From NCBI RefSeq assembly GCF_026672545.1, contig NZ_JAPPRJ010000001.1, positions 62,001 through 126,000 of the forward strand: DNA of 64,000 nucleotides, in the 5' to 3' direction. Positions 1 to 9,753 of this stretch are shown here, piece by piece (the stretch's first letter is position 1; each line of letters begins with the position of its first letter). The notes below the pieces were generated by a model. The model ran no database searches, had not been told where the DNA came from, and saw nothing but the letters and a program-made list of their open reading frames with translations. This DNA comes from Rhizobium sp. SL86. GTDB taxonomy: Bacteria; Pseudomonadota; Alphaproteobacteria; Rhizobiales; Rhizobiaceae. Position numbers and translations under genes: made by a program.

Positions 1-812
1 ACCTTTTCGAGCGGAATGCCGAGTTTCTTCGCCGATCCATCGATGATGCGCCGGTTTGCCTGGTGGGGCACCAGCCAGTCGAGGTCGTCTGCCGTCGTTC
101 CGGTTGCATCAAAAGCTGCGACGATCACGTCCGTAATCATGCCGACCGCATGTTTGAAGACCTCGCGGCCTTCCATGCGCAGATGCCCAACGGTGCCGGT
201 GGTGGACGGGCCGCCATCGACATAGAGTTTGTCCTTGTGCGAACCGTCGGAGCGCAGATGTGCGGTCAGCACGCCGCGATCGGCAACGGTGCCCTCGCCT
301 TCCTGTGCTTCCAGAACGAGCGCGCCCGCGCCATCACCGAACAGCACGCAGGTGGTGCGGTCGCTCCAGTCGAGAATGCGGGAAAAGGTTTCCGCGCCGA
401 TCACCAGCGCGCGCTTGGCAAGGCCGGCGCGCAGATGCGCATCCGCGGTCGCCATGGCATAAACGAAACCGGTGCAGACGGCCTGCACGTCAAAGGCATA
501 ACCATGCGTCATGCCGAGGCGGTTCTGGATGTTGACGGCGGTGGCCGGGAAGGTGTTGTCCGGCGTCGAGGTCGCGACGATCACCACATCGATGTCAGCC
601 GGCGTCAGTCCGGCATTGGCGAGGGCGGCACGCGCCGCCTGCTCACCGAGCGAGGCCGTGGTTTCGCCCTCGCCTGCGATGTAACGCTGACGGATGCCCG
701 TGCGCTGCACGATCCATTCGTCGGAGGTTTCCACCTTCTCTTCCAGTTCCTTGTTGGGAACCACGCGTTTCGGCAGCGCCGATCCAAAGCCTCGAACAAC
801 TGAACGGATCAT
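1..812 (-). CDS. fabH: 3-oxoacyl-ACP synthase III (KAS III), C-terminus cut by window edge
   Basis: This enzyme condenses acetyl-CoA with malonyl-ACP to start type II fatty acid synthesis in the cytoplasm. About 270 of the usual ~320 residues are present; the rest lies beyond position 1. The reading frame begins [10 protein letters not shown]. The nucleophile Cys113 lies in AVCTGF, and the catalytic His falls in VPHQANRR near residue 250. The Asn of the Cys-His-Asn triad is off the window. It follows plsX by 19 bases on the same strand, the usual plsX-fabH order, so the two probably share a transcript. Confidence 0.95.
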   Translation of the reverse strand, partial: MIRSVVRGFGSALPKRVVPNKELEEKVETSDEWIVQRTGIRQRYIAGEGETTASLGEQAARAALANAGLTPADIDVVIVATSTPDNTFPATAVNIQNRLGMTHGYAFDVQAVCTGFVYAMATADAHLRAGLAKRALVIGAETFSRILDWSDRTTCVLFGDGAGALVLEAQEGEGTVADRGVLTAHLRSDGSHKDKLYVDGGPSTTGTVGHLRMEGREVFKHAVGMITDVIVAAFDATGTTADDLDWLVPHQANRRIIDGSAKKLGIPLEK

Positions 813-831
813 GCTTGAATGTTTCCTGTCT

Positions 832-1881
832 TCACGCGGCTTCTTCCGGTCCTGCGGGCGGCAGGCGGCGGGCGTGATATGTTTTCAAATCCTGCGCGAT
901 CTTGTCGTTCAACGCATTGCGCACCATGTCGTAACCGACGTCGATGGCCGACGCATACCCTTCCGCATCGGTGCCGCCATGGCTCTTGATGACGATGCCG
1001 TTCAGGCCGAGGAAGACGCCGCCATTGACCTTGCGCGGGTCCATCTTCTCGCGCAGGCGGTCAAAGGCGCCCTTGGCGAAGAGGTATCCGATCTTGGCCC
1101 AGATGGTGCGCGACATGGCCGACCGCAACAGTTCCGCCATCTGCTTGGCAGTGCCTTCGGCCGTTTTCAAGGCAATGTTGCCGGTAAAACCTTCGGTGAC
1201 CACGACATCCACCACCCCACGGCCGATATCGTCACCTTCGACGAAGCCGTGATAGGAGATGGTGGAGAGGTTTGCCTCGCGGATCATCCGGCCCGCTTCA
1301 CGCACCTCTTCCTGACCCTTGACCTCTTCGACGCCGACATTCAGCAGACCGACCGTCGGGCGGTCGATCTCGAAGAGCGCGCGCGCCATGGCACCGCCCA
1401 TCAGGGCGAAATCGAGGAGCTGCTGGGCATCGGCGCCGATCGTGGCGCCGACGTCGAGCACGATGCTTTCACCACGCAGGGTCGGCCAGATACCGGCAAT
1501 CGCCGGACGTTCGATCGTCGCCATGGTGCGCAGGCAGAACTTTGCCATCGCCATCAGCGCACCGGTATTGCCGGCCGAGACCACCACATCCGCCTCGCCG
1601 GTCTTCACCGCCTCGATCGAACGCCACATGCTGGAGACGTAGCGGCCACGGCGCAGGGCAGCGCTCGGCTTCTCGTCCATGGCGACGGCGACCTCGCAGT
1701 CGTGGAAGGTCGACTTTTCCTTCAGCTTCGGAAAACGGTCGAGGATCGGTTCACACTCGTCCTTACGACCGAAAATCAGGAAGGTGGCGTCCGGATGGCG
1801 CTCAAGGGCCTTGGCGGCACCTGGTATGACCACGGCGGGACCAAAATCACCACCCATGGCATCGAGAGAAATTCTGATCAC
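832..1881 (-). CDS. plsX: Phosphate acyltransferase PlsX
   Basis: PlsX makes acyl-phosphate from acyl-ACP, the first step of phospholipid synthesis in bacteria that use PlsX/PlsY. The N-terminus [14 protein letters not shown] is the family hallmark, and the ~349-residue length is normal. I place the start at the GTG at 1881, with an AGGA-type ribosome site just upstream, because family members start directly before IRISLD. A GTG eight codons earlier (1905) is the alternative. It lies between the DUF177 gene and fabH in a run of same-strand genes, linking phospholipid and fatty acid initiation. Confidence 0.93.
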   Translation of the reverse strand: MIRISLDAMGGDFGPAVVIPGAAKALERHPDATFLIFGRKDECEPILDRFPKLKEKSTFHDCEVAVAMDEKPSAALRRGRYVSSMWRSIEAVKTGEADVVVSAGNTGALMAMAKFCLRTMATIERPAIAGIWPTLRGESIVLDVGATIGADAQQLLDFALMGGAMARALFEIDRPTVGLLNVGVEEVKGQEEVREAGRMIREANLSTISYHGFVEGDDIGRGVVDVVVTEGFTGNIALKTAEGTAKQMAELLRSAMSRTIWAKIGYLFAKGAFDRLREKMDPRKVNGGVFLGLNGIVIKSHGGTDAEGYASAIDVGYDMVRNALNDKIAQDLKTYHARRLPPAGPEEAA

Positions 1882-1975
1882 GCGTTCCTGGTCCTTCCGT
1901 CCCACTTCTGGCGAAATCGCAGCCGATCCCGTCGGTTCAGCCGCCCATACAACTCATTAGCGGATGAATGCAAAT

Positions 1976-2551
1976 CTATTCCTTGCTTTTCCAATCCTTC
2001 AGCACCGCGAAAGGATTGGGTTTGGCTTCGGGTTTGCTATCATCGGCTTCAATATGATCGGAAAACTCAACTCCCGGCTTTCGGGGATAGGGATCGATGG
2101 CGAGCGCCACGAATTCCGCCACCGTCTCGCCCGCATCGATCGTGTCGCCGGCAAACATTTCCGGCAGATCCGGGCCATCCGGGTCAAGCACCATCTCGCT
2201 GCTGTCGCCGGCGCCCATCATCCGGGCAAGCTTGGAGCCTTCCGGCACGAAGATCTGTTCGAACATCTCTTCGATCACGCTTTCCACCGGCTCGAGCGTC
2301 ACCACGCAGGCCTGGGTGAGCCGCGCCTTCACATTACCCTTCAGGCGTACGCCATCCTTTTTCCAGCGCGCAACCTGCATCTCGGCCGACAGTTCCTCGA
2401 CGGACACCACCTTCCAGAGTTCGGCCAGCGCCGCCCGTTCCCGTTCGTCCGCCTTCAGGTGAACGGTCACGGGGTTCGCAGAGATATGTCCCACCTTCAC
2501 GCCATAGGAAAATGGCGGCCTTGCGTGACGTTCAGTCTTGTCGTTCATCAT
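1976..2551 (-). CDS. DUF177 (YceD-like) domain protein
   Basis: A 191-residue acidic protein of the YceD/DUF177 family, which in many bacteria lies next to rpmF and plsX and in plants is linked to 23S rRNA accumulation. Here plsX is next door but rpmF is absent, as is common in rhizobia. The core contains a VARWKKDGVRLKGNVKARL-type stretch near residues 60-80 followed by TQACVVTLEPVES, matching the family pattern around its conserved Cys. The end is acidic, then lysine rich. It follows the chaperone gene by only 4 bases, so co-transcription is very likely. The molecular role is not established. Confidence 0.85.
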   Translation of the reverse strand: MMNDKTERHARPPFSYGVKVGHISANPVTVHLKADERERAALAELWKVVSVEELSAEMQVARWKKDGVRLKGNVKARLTQACVVTLEPVESVIEEMFEQIFVPEGSKLARMMGAGDSSEMVLDPDGPDLPEMFAGDTIDAGETVAEFVALAIDPYPRKPGVEFSDHIEADDSKPEAKPNPFAVLKDWKSKE

Positions 2552-2555
2552 GTCC

Positions 2556-3092
2556 TCAATGGCCGGGCGACAGGATCACGAGTTGACCTCGTGCGATCGT
2601 CTCCTCCGGCACCGTCTTCAATTCCAGTTCCGCCTGCAGCATCCACCGGGCAAGCGGCTCCATCGTCGGCGCATCGGCGGCATCCGGATGGATGTTGCGC
2701 CTCAGCGCCGTCGCAAGCAGCGCCACGTCGGACGCATCAAGCGCGGCGGCATAAGCCTCCAGGCGGCCATAAAACATGCCCGCCAGCTTCTTCATCCGCT
2801 TCGGCACGCCCTGGTCCCCGATCCCCAGTTCGCGGATCGAGTGGTCGATATCCGTGAAAAAGGCGTCGATGATTTCCTGGGCAAGTTCCTGGCCGCTCGT
2901 TTCCGATTTTGCCGTCCGGCGGAAGAACAGAATCATCACCACGGACAGCATCTCGAAACGGCCCATCACCGTGTCCGGCACGTCCATATCGGTGTAGTAG
3001 AAAGGAACGCGCGCCGCCGAAGTCAAGGCGGCATACTGCCGATCGACAATGATGCGATTGTTATTTTTCTTGCCGAACAGCCCGAAGATCAT
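2556..3092 (-). CDS. Ubiquinol-cytochrome c chaperone family protein (Cbp3-like)
   Basis: A 178-residue protein of the family related to mitochondrial Cbp3, which assists assembly of the cytochrome bc1 complex. The chosen start MIFGLFGKKNN at 3092 matches the family's short basic N-terminus; the frame continues upstream but that part looks non-coding. Typical segments are the PFYYTDMDVPDTVMGRFEML-like stretch at about residues 29-48 and a helical FTDIDHSIRELGIGD region near 90. It is the first gene of a minus-strand run leading into DUF177, plsX and fabH, and is divergent from bamE across about 240 bases. Confidence 0.85.
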   Translation of the reverse strand: MIFGLFGKKNNNRIIVDRQYAALTSAARVPFYYTDMDVPDTVMGRFEMLSVVMILFFRRTAKSETSGQELAQEIIDAFFTDIDHSIRELGIGDQGVPKRMKKLAGMFYGRLEAYAAALDASDVALLATALRRNIHPDAADAPTMEPLARWMLQAELELKTVPEETIARGQLVILSPGH

Positions 3093-3331
3093 AAAAGCCT
3101 GCTCTCTTCGTCGCCAAAGCGACCGCTGGCACCGCCAGCCTTGTTGCATGGAAACCAAAGCTGGTTTACCGAAGCAGGCACGAATTGCAATGCCGGAGCC
3201 GTTTCGCCAGAGGAGAAGACGAAATGGAGCCTTGTGTTCGACAATTCGTGCGGCAAAGTTCGCGGAATAGCCACAATGCTGTTCCAGCAGAGGCCGGAGG
3301 TCGTTGCCGGCGAGCACATGAGGTCAAGGTG

Positions 3332-3850
3332 TTGAAGAAGCGCGTGTTTCAGTCTGACATGGGAATGATGGGCAAGGCCGCCATGCTGGCTTTTGGTGTT
3401 TCGCTTGGACTTTCGGGCTGCACGACTTCCAACATGGGCATGGGCGAAACCATCTATAACGGTTACGTGCTGGACAAGGATTCGCTCGATCTCATTCCGG
3501 AAGGTTCGAGCCGCGAACAGGTTCTCCTGTCGATGGGTACGCCCTCGACGACGGCGACCTTCGACGGCGAAGTCTTCTATTACATCTCGCAGAAGCGCCA
3601 GCGCCCCGTCGCCTTCATGAAGCCGAAGCTTGTCGAGCAGACGGTGGTGGCGATCTATTTCAACAAGGAAGGCACCGTTGCCCGCCGCGCGATCTATACG
3701 CTGCAGGACGGCAAGGTGTTCGACACGATCAGCCGCACGACACCGACCGGCGGCAAGGACCTGACCTTCCTGCAGCAGCTGCTGACCGGTGGCGGCGGTG
3801 CCGGTGGCGCCGCAGGTTCGGCGGTGCGCAACCTGCTCGGCGGCCAATAA
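3332..3850 (+). CDS. bamE: Outer-membrane assembly lipoprotein BamE (SmpA/OmlA)
   Basis: BamE is a small lipoprotein of the BAM complex that inserts beta-barrel proteins into the outer membrane. The sequence has a hydrophobic signal ending in the lipobox GLSGC, then a BamE fold with GSSREQVLLSMGTPS and a VFYYISQKR strand. I chose the TTG at 3332 because GAGGT sits seven bases upstream; the ATG at 3359 has no visible ribosome site and would remove the basic LKKR that a signal peptide needs. A Gly/Ala-rich tail precedes the stop. A strong terminator follows. Confidence 0.88.
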   Translation: MKKRVFQSDMGMMGKAAMLAFGVSLGLSGCTTSNMGMGETIYNGYVLDKDSLDLIPEGSSREQVLLSMGTPSTTATFDGEVFYYISQKRQRPVAFMKPKLVEQTVVAIYFNKEGTVARRAIYTLQDGKVFDTISRTTPTGGKDLTFLQQLLTGGGGAGGAAGSAVRNLLGGQ

Positions 3851-3870
3851 GCCTTTCTCTCTTCCCAAAA

Positions 3871-3903
3871 AAGAACCCGCGGAGCGATCCGCGGGTTCTT
3901 TCG
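3871..3903 (+). terminator. Terminator after bamE (probably also serves hppA)
   Basis: A perfect 13-base stem, AAGAACCCGCGGA with TCCGCGGGTTCTT, around a GCGA loop, flanked by an A run before and T-rich bases after. It lies between the convergent genes bamE and hppA, so it can act in both directions. Confidence 0.85.
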
Positions 3904-3925
3904 TTTCAGGCGTTTTCCTGCACCG

Positions 3926-6064
3926 TCAGGCGGCAAGGATCGCAAGCAGCAGCAAGGCCACGATATTGGTGATCTTGATGGCCGGGTTGACGGCGGGACC
4001 GGCGGTATCCTTGTAGGGGTCACCGACCGTATCACCGGTGACGGAGGCCTTGTGCGCATCCGACCCCTTCATGTGACGGGTGCCGTCCTTGTCGACAAAG
4101 CCGTCCTCGAAACTCTTCTTGGCATTGTCCCAGGCGCCACCGCCGGACGTCATGGAGATCGCCACGAAGAGGCCGTTGATGATGACGCCGAGCAGGGAGG
4201 CACCGAGTGCCGCGAAGGCCGAGGCCTTCGACCCGGAGATCAGCAGAACCCCGAAATAGACGACGATCGGCGCCAGCACCGGCAAAAGCGATGGAACGAT
4301 CATCTCGCGAATGGCAGCCTTGGTGAGGATATCCACCGCGCGGCCGTAATCCGGCTTCTCGGTGCCGGCCATGATGCCGGGATGCTCACGGAACTGCTTG
4401 CGCACCTCTTCAACGATCGAACTTGCGGCCCGCCCGACGGCGGTCATCGCCATGCCGCCGAAGAGATAGGGAATCAGGCCACCGAAGATGAGGCCGGCCA
4501 CGACATACGGATTGGCGAGGCTGAAGGAGATCTCGCCGACATCGGCGAAATAGGGATATTGCGCGCCATTGGCGGCAAAATAGCTGAGATCGTTGGCATA
4601 GGCGGCAAACAGCACCAGCGCGCCGAGACCGGCCGACCCGATCGCATAACCTTTGGTGACGGCCTTGGTGGTGTTGCCGACCGCATCGAGCGCGTCGGTG
4701 GACTTGCGCACCTCCGGCGGCAGACCGGCCATTTCGGCGATGCCGCCGGCATTGTCGGTGACGGGACCGAAGGCATCGAGCGCCACGATCATGCCGGCAA
4801 GGCCGAGCATGGCGGTGACGGCGATGCCGGTGCCGAACAACCCGCCCAGTTGGTAGGTGGCGATGATGCCGCCGACGATGACGATCGCCGGAAGCGCGGT
4901 CGATTCCAGCGAGACCGCCAGGCCCTGGATGACGTTGGTGCCGTGGCCGCTGACGGAGGCCTGGGCAATCGAATTGACCGGCCGTTTGTTGGTGCCGGTG
5001 TAATATTCGGTGATCACGACGATGAGGGCCGTCACCACGAGGCCGAGAATGCCGCAGAGGAAGAGATTCGTCCCGGTGATCTCCATGCCGGCAACGGTGC
5101 CGACCGAACCCCAACCGATGGTAAACGAGGTGGCGGCACCGAGACCGACGATCGACAGCGCGCCGGTTGCGATCAGGCCCTTGTAGAGCGCCCCCATGAT
5201 CGAGCCGTTGGACCCGAGCTTGACGAAGAAGGTGCCGATGATCGAGGTGATGATGCAGGCGCCGCAGATCGCCAGCGGATAGAGCATGATGTCGCCGAGC
5301 GCCGGCGCGCCGGCAAAAAAGATCGCCGCCAGAACCATGGTCGCGACGACAGAGACCGCATAGGTTTCGAAGAGGTCGGCCGCCATGCCGGCGCAATCGC
5401 CGACATTGTCGCCCACGTTATCGGCAATCGTTGCCGGGTTGCGCGGGTCGTCTTCGGGAATGCCGGCTTCCACCTTGCCGACGAGATCACCGCCGACATC
5501 GGCGCCCTTGGTGAAGATGCCGCCGCCGAGACGGGCAAAGATAGAAATGAGCGAAGCGCCGAAACCGAGCGCCACCAGCGCGTCAATCACATGGCGGCTG
5601 CCGGGGGCATTGCCGAAGCCGTAAACGAGGATCGCGTAATAGACCGCAACGCCGAGCAGGGCGAGACCGGCCACCAGCATGCCGGTGATGGCACCCGACT
5701 TGAAGGCGATCTCGAGGCCGGCAGACAGGCTGTGCGAAGCCGCCTGCGCCGTGCGGAGATTGGCGCGAACGGAGACATGCATGCCGATGAAGCCGGCAGC
5801 ACCCGAAAGCACCGCGCCGATGATAAAACCGATCGCGGCAAGGCCCGAGAGCAGCAGCCATGTGGCGATGGCCACCACGACACCGACGATGGCAATGGTC
5901 ATGTACTGGCGGGTCAGGTAGGCCTGTGCGCCTTCCCGGATATAACCCGCAATTTCCCGCATGCGCTGATTGCCCTGGTCAGCCGCAAGGACCGACCGTG
6001 TGGCCCAGACGGCATAAACCACCGACAGGAGGCCGCAGACGATCACACCCAGTATTACTGTCAT
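3926..6064 (-). CDS. hppA: Membrane-bound proton-translocating pyrophosphatase, K+-independent type
   Basis: A 712-residue polytopic inner-membrane enzyme that couples pyrophosphate hydrolysis to proton pumping. The substrate motif [11 protein letters not shown] is at about residues 189-199, followed by the aspartate-rich DNVGDNVGD site. The stretch [10 protein letters not shown] has Lys467 at the position that separates K+-independent (Lys) from K+-dependent (Ala) enzymes, so this is the K+-independent proton-pumping class. The start MTVILGV at 6064 is chosen because the extra 11 upstream codons are polar and unlike the family. It stands alone, convergent with bamE. A long open frame on its opposite strand is only a high-GC shadow. 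Confidence 0.96.
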   Translation of the reverse strand: MTVILGVIVCGLLSVVYAVWATRSVLAADQGNQRMREIAGYIREGAQAYLTRQYMTIAIVGVVVAIATWLLLSGLAAIGFIIGAVLSGAAGFIGMHVSVRANLRTAQAASHSLSAGLEIAFKSGAITGMLVAGLALLGVAVYYAILVYGFGNAPGSRHVIDALVALGFGASLISIFARLGGGIFTKGADVGGDLVGKVEAGIPEDDPRNPATIADNVGDNVGDCAGMAADLFETYAVSVVATMVLAAIFFAGAPALGDIMLYPLAICGACIITSIIGTFFVKLGSNGSIMGALYKGLIATGALSIVGLGAATSFTIGWGSVGTVAGMEITGTNLFLCGILGLVVTALIVVITEYYTGTNKRPVNSIAQASVSGHGTNVIQGLAVSLESTALPAIVIVGGIIATYQLGGLFGTGIAVTAMLGLAGMIVALDAFGPVTDNAGGIAEMAGLPPEVRKSTDALDAVGNTTKAVTKGYAIGSAGLGALVLFAAYANDLSYFAANGAQYPYFADVGEISFSLANPYVVAGLIFGGLIPYLFGGMAMTAVGRAASSIVEEVRKQFREHPGIMAGTEKPDYGRAVDILTKAAIREMIVPSLLPVLAPIVVYFGVLLISGSKASAFAALGASLLGVIINGLFVAISMTSGGGAWDNAKKSFEDGFVDKDGTRHMKGSDAHKASVTGDTVGDPYKDTAGPAVNPAIKITNIVALLLLAILAA

Positions 6065-6257
6065 ACGATTGTTCCTCTCCCAAAAATCCGGCCGCAATCA
6101 TTGCACCGGCACGGAACGGCAACGCTCCCCTCCCAAGAAGCCCGTGTTGACGCCCGGATGCGAGATTGCGGCTCTGCGGAAATGGCGTCAAGGGTTTCCC
6201 GGGCAAGGGTATGTCCGCGAAGCTATTTCAGATGTGGAGAGATGTCTCTGTGAAAGA

Positions 6258-7485
6258 TCAAGCAGCAGCGCTGGCGCGGCTCCGCAAAATCAGCAGGCCG
6301 ATGAGAACGAGGCAGAGGATCGCGACCGGCCAGATGAAGAGGTTCATGAAGCTCCAGCCATAGGCGGTGAACACCTTGCCGGACGAAAAGGACGAGAGTG
6401 CCACCGTGCCGAACAGGATGATGTCGTGGAATCCCTGCACCTTGTCGGCCTCGTGCGGGCGATAGGTGGAGGCAACGATCGCTGTGGCACCGATGAAGCC
6501 GAAATTCCAGCCGATGCCGAGCAGCACCAGCGCCGCCCAGAAGTTCCACAGCTCGATGCCCATATGGGCGACAACGGCACAGGCCATCAGGGTCACCAGC
6601 CCCATGGCGACGACTTTTTCGGCGCCGAAGCGGGCGATGATCATGCCGGTGAAGAAGCTCGGGCCGAACATGGCGAGAACGTGCCACTGGATGCCGAGCG
6701 TGGCAAGTTCCGTCGGAAAACCGCAGCCGATGACCATGGCAAGCGGCGCGCCGGTCATCACGAAGGACATCAGTGCATAGGTGCCGATGCCGCAGATCAT
6801 GCCGGTGGCGAAACGCTGCGTGGTGATGATCTCGCGCAGCGGACGGGCCGGCAGGCTCGCCGTCGTTGACTTGGCCGGCTCCGGCAGCTTGAGGAACAGC
6901 AGGATACCGATTGCGGCGAGGCACAGCGGCACGAGTGCCAGGAAGGTTCCGGCAAAGGTCACCGGCTCGAACAGATCCTTCGCCCAGATGGCGAGCTGCG
7001 GGCCCGATCACAGCCGAGACGATGCCGGCGCCGAGGATCCAGGAAATCGCCTTGGGCTTGTAGTGCGAGGGCGAGGCATCGGCCGCGGCAAAACGGATCT
7101 TCTGGGTGAAGCCGCCGCTGATGCCGATCATCATCAGGGCGATGGCAAAGAGCCAGAAATCGGCACGGAAAAGCGCAATCGTGGCAAGCGCGCCGCCGGC
7201 GGCTCCGATGATGGCACCGGTCATGAAGGCGGCCTGACGGCCCATGAAGCGCGAGACAAACGCGATTGCCATCGCGCCGATGGCGGTTCCGACGTTAAAG
7301 CCGGTGACGGGGGCGGTGGCGAGCGACTTGTCTGCCGCCAGCAGCTGGTAACCGGCGAGCGAGCCGACCGAAATGGACAGCGGTGCCGCGGAGCCGAGGA
7401 TCGCCTGCGCCGCGGCCAGGAAGGCGACGTTGCGTTTGGCGGCCTTCAGCTGCCGTTCCAGTCCATCGCCGCCCACACTGTCCAT
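6258..7485 (-). pseudogene. MFS transporter interrupted by a single-base frameshift
   Basis: The N-terminal part (start MDSVGGDGLERQ at 7485) and the C-terminal part (ending SRASAAA at 6258) are both clear transporter halves, but they lie in different frames. The first half runs through GAGIVSAVIGP; after that the frame must shift to read QLAIWAKDLFEPV. One extra base in the GGGCCCG run at about 6999-7006 explains it. Joined, the protein would be about 409 residues with about 12 membrane helices. It lies 11 bases downstream of nusB on the same strand. The even coding quality on both sides suggests either a very recent mutation or a sequencing error. Substrate unknown. Confidence 0.85.
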
Positions 7486-7496
7486 GTCGTTTACGC

Positions 7497-7976
7497 CTAT
7501 TTCTTCGTTTCGCCGCGAACCTGTTTGGCAATGCGATCGAGAACCGCATTGACGATCTTGGGCTCCTCGCCTTCGAAAAAGGCTTGGGCGATTTCCACAT
7601 ATTCGGTCACGATGACCGGCACGGGAACATCCTTGCGTTCGAGGATTTCGAAGGTGCCGGCGCGCAGGATGGCGCGCAGTGTCGAATCGAGGCGCGACAG
7701 CGGCCAACTTTCGAGAAGTGTCGCCCGCACCAGCGGATCGATCTTCGTCTGGTCGCGCACGACGCCGGCGACAATCGAACGGAACCAGGACGGGTCGGCC
7801 TTCAGATAGGTGTCGCCGTCCAGCTCCTGGCCGAGACGGTGTTCTTCGTATTCGGCCACGACCTCGAGCACGCCGGTGCCGCCGATATCCATCTGATAAA
7901 GCGCCTGCACGGCGGCGAGACGGGCGGCACCACGCTGGTTCGCCGGCTTCACCGGCTGCTGCAGATCCTTCGACAT
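7497..7976 (-). CDS. nusB: Transcription antitermination factor NusB
   Basis: NusB with NusE binds boxA RNA and supports rRNA antitermination. The 159-residue frame shows the all-helical family pattern: [17 protein letters not shown] near residues 15-31, a [20 protein letters not shown] core near 95-115 and a C-terminal [14 protein letters not shown] helix. It follows ribH by 3 bases, the usual ribH-nusB coupling in alphaproteobacteria, and is followed by the broken MFS gene. Confidence 0.95.
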   Translation of the reverse strand: MSKDLQQPVKPANQRGAARLAAVQALYQMDIGGTGVLEVVAEYEEHRLGQELDGDTYLKADPSWFRSIVAGVVRDQTKIDPLVRATLLESWPLSRLDSTLRAILRAGTFEILERKDVPVPVIVTEYVEIAQAFFEGEEPKIVNAVLDRIAKQVRGETKK

Positions 7977-7979
7977 GGC

Positions 7980-8435
7980 TCAGGCACCCAGCTTTTCACG
8001 CAGGGCGATCATCGAGAGTGCCGCACGTGCGGCAAAACCGCCCTTATCCTTGTCGCTCTTCTTGGCTCGGGCCCAGGCCTGCTCGTCGTTTTCAACGGTC
8101 ATGATGCCGTTGCCGATGGCGAGCGATTCCGACACGGCGAGATCCATCAGCGCACGCGAGGATTCGTTTGCCACGATATCGAAGTGATAGGTCTCGCCAC
8201 GGATGACCATGCCAAGCGCCACGAAACCATCGTAGTTGACACCACCCTGTTCGGCCGCATCGAGCGCCATGGCGATCGCCGGCGGGATTTCGAGCGCACC
8301 CGGAACGGTGATCACGTCATAGGTGGCGCCGGCCTCGTCCAGAGCCGAGGTCGCGCCATTCAGCAGCGCGTCGGCCATATCGTCGTAAAAGCGGGCTTCG
8401 ACGATGAGGAGATGAGGCTTCAAAGAATCGGTCAT
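7980..8435 (-). CDS. ribH: 6,7-dimethyl-8-ribityllumazine synthase
   Basis: Lumazine synthase condenses the ribitylaminouracil with dihydroxybutanone phosphate in the step before riboflavin synthase. The 151-residue protein begins [19 protein letters not shown]. It contains [15 protein letters not shown] (around residues 44-58) and a [17 protein letters not shown] segment with the catalytic His near residue 84. The six codons upstream in the frame (to 8453) lack family similarity, so the ATG at 8435 is preferred. It is followed immediately by nusB. A GNAT gene on the other strand separates it from ribE. Confidence 0.94.
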   Translation of the reverse strand: MTDSLKPHLLIVEARFYDDMADALLNGATSALDEAGATYDVITVPGALEIPPAIAMALDAAEQGGVNYDGFVALGMVIRGETYHFDIVANESSRALMDLAVSESLAIGNGIMTVENDEQAWARAKKSDKDKGGFAARAALSMIALREKLGA

Positions 8436-8597
8436 GGGTCGTCCTGGTCGCAATTCTGCGATTTGAGATGTTGGGAATTGGCGCGGTCAAATCACGCCGC
8501 GCGCGGATTGGCAAGCGATTTTCGCATCCGGACCGCTGTGCAGGCCCTGCGGATCATGGCTAAAAGGTCAGTTCCTGCACCAGACGAGACATTGCCA

Positions 8598-9206
8598 ATG
8601 CCCCCGATACCGACAATCACCACACCGCGGCTGGTTCTGAGAGGCCACCAGGTCGCCGATTATGACGCCTTCTGCACACTCTGGGCCGATCCCGATGTGA
8701 TCCGTTACATCGGCGGCACGCCGTCCAGTGCCGAAGCGACCTGGCAGCGGCTGATGCACCGGGCCGGCATGTGGCATTACATGGGCTTCGGTTTCCTCGC
8801 CATCGAGGAACGGGAGTCAGGGCGCTTCATCGGCGAAGCGGGTTTTCACGAGGTGCGCCGCGACATGACGCCGTCGCTGATCGGCACACTGGAGACCGGC
8901 TGGGTTCTGCTGCCGGAGTTCCACGGCAAGGGCTATGCCCGCGAGGCGGTGTCAGCCATGCTTGCCTGGGCACAGATCCATCATCCCACCCTCGACATGA
9001 CGGCCATCATTTCGCCGGAGAACGCCGCCTCCCTCAAGCTCGCAGAACGTCTCGGCTTTCAGGAGGAGGCCCGCACGGATTATCACGGCGAGGTGGTGGT
9101 GCTGCGACGACCCCACCGCCAGGCAGATGCGGGCACGCTCAGCGCGCCTGCGGAAACTCCGCCAGCCGCGCCGCATAACGGGCCATCGTATCGACTTCGA
9201 AATTGA
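8598..9206 (+). CDS. GNAT family N-acetyltransferase (RimJ/RimL-like)
   Basis: An acetyltransferase of the RimJ/RimL subgroup that uses acetyl-CoA; its acceptor is unknown. It opens with TITTPRLVLRGHQVADYDAF, typical of this subgroup, and has the acetyl-CoA loop region ELHGKGYA-like (LLPEFHGKGYAREAV) at about residues 107-121 and SPENAASLKLAERLGF near 138-153. An alternative start is the ATG at 8556. The last ~23 codons overlap the end of ribE on the other strand, and this tail is low-complexity and proline rich, so an ancestral stop may have been lost. It is the only plus-strand gene in this region. Confidence 0.85.
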   Translation: MPPIPTITTPRLVLRGHQVADYDAFCTLWADPDVIRYIGGTPSSAEATWQRLMHRAGMWHYMGFGFLAIEERESGRFIGEAGFHEVRRDMTPSLIGTLETGWVLLPEFHGKGYAREAVSAMLAWAQIHHPTLDMTAIISPENAASLKLAERLGFQEEARTDYHGEVVVLRRPHRQADAGTLSAPAETPPAAPHNGPSYRLRN

Positions 9207-9753
9207 CGAAATCGCCGGGTTTGCGCTCGCCCCAGGTCGTGACCTCCAGCGTGTGCCGGATCAGCAGGATGTCGAAATCCGTGCCGTCCACCGCATTGAC
9301 CGTCAGTGACGTGCCATCGAGCGCCACCGACCCCTTCGGCGCCACGAAGCGGGCAAATTCCGCCGGAGCGCGCAGCCGGATGCGCACCGCCTCGCCTTCC
9401 GAGGTGACGGACAGGATTTCCGCCTTGCCATCCACATGGCCGGAGACGATATGGCCACCGAGTTCGTCGCCGATCTTCAGCGCCCGTTCGAGATTGACGC
9501 GGGTGCCGACGGTCCAGGAGGAGATCGTCGTCAGGCGCAGCGCCTCTTCCCAGGCTTCCACCTCGTACCAGCGGGTGTTGCTTTCGCTGCCGGAGAGGTT
9601 GGTGACCGTGAGACACACGCCGGCATGGGAAATGGAGGCGCCGATGTCGATCGTCGCGGGGTCGTAGCTGGTGGCGATCCTCAGACGGATACCCTCGTCG
9701 AGCGGCTGAAGCTCCGACACGCTGCCGACATCCGTCACGATACCCGTAAACAT
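9139..9753 (-). CDS. ribE: Riboflavin synthase, alpha subunit
   Basis: This enzyme dismutates two lumazine molecules to riboflavin. The protein of 204 residues shows the internal duplication of the family: MFTGIVTDVG with ISHAGVCLTVTN in the first lumazine-binding half, and GGHIVSGHVDG with GSVALDGTSLTVNAVDG in the second. It overlaps the end of ribD by 19 bases, so the two are likely translationally coupled. Its own end overlaps the convergent GNAT gene by 68 bases. Confidence 0.95.
   Translation of the reverse strand: MFTGIVTDVGSVSELQPLDEGIRLRIATSYDPATIDIGASISHAGVCLTVTNLSGSESNTRWYEVEAWEEALRLTTISSWTVGTRVNLERALKIGDELGGHIVSGHVDGKAEILSVTSEGEAVRIRLRAPAEFARFVAPKGSVALDGTSLTVNAVDGTDFDILLIRHTLEVTTWGERKPGDFVNFEVDTMARYAARLAEFPQAR

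Noticed and set aside
694..2319. A 541-codon plus-strand frame opposite fabH, plsX and the DUF177 gene
   Set aside because: It spans three unrelated, well-supported genes on the other strand and has no domain signals.
4052..6253. A 733-codon open frame on the plus strand opposite hppA
   Set aside because: It is the antisense shadow of the highly conserved hppA in high-GC DNA; the translation is low-complexity and rich in His, Asp, Gly and Arg.
6999..7006. Programmed frameshifting in the MFS gene
   Set aside because: There is no slippery heptamer or downstream pseudoknot that I can see, and transporters of this family are not known to use it.
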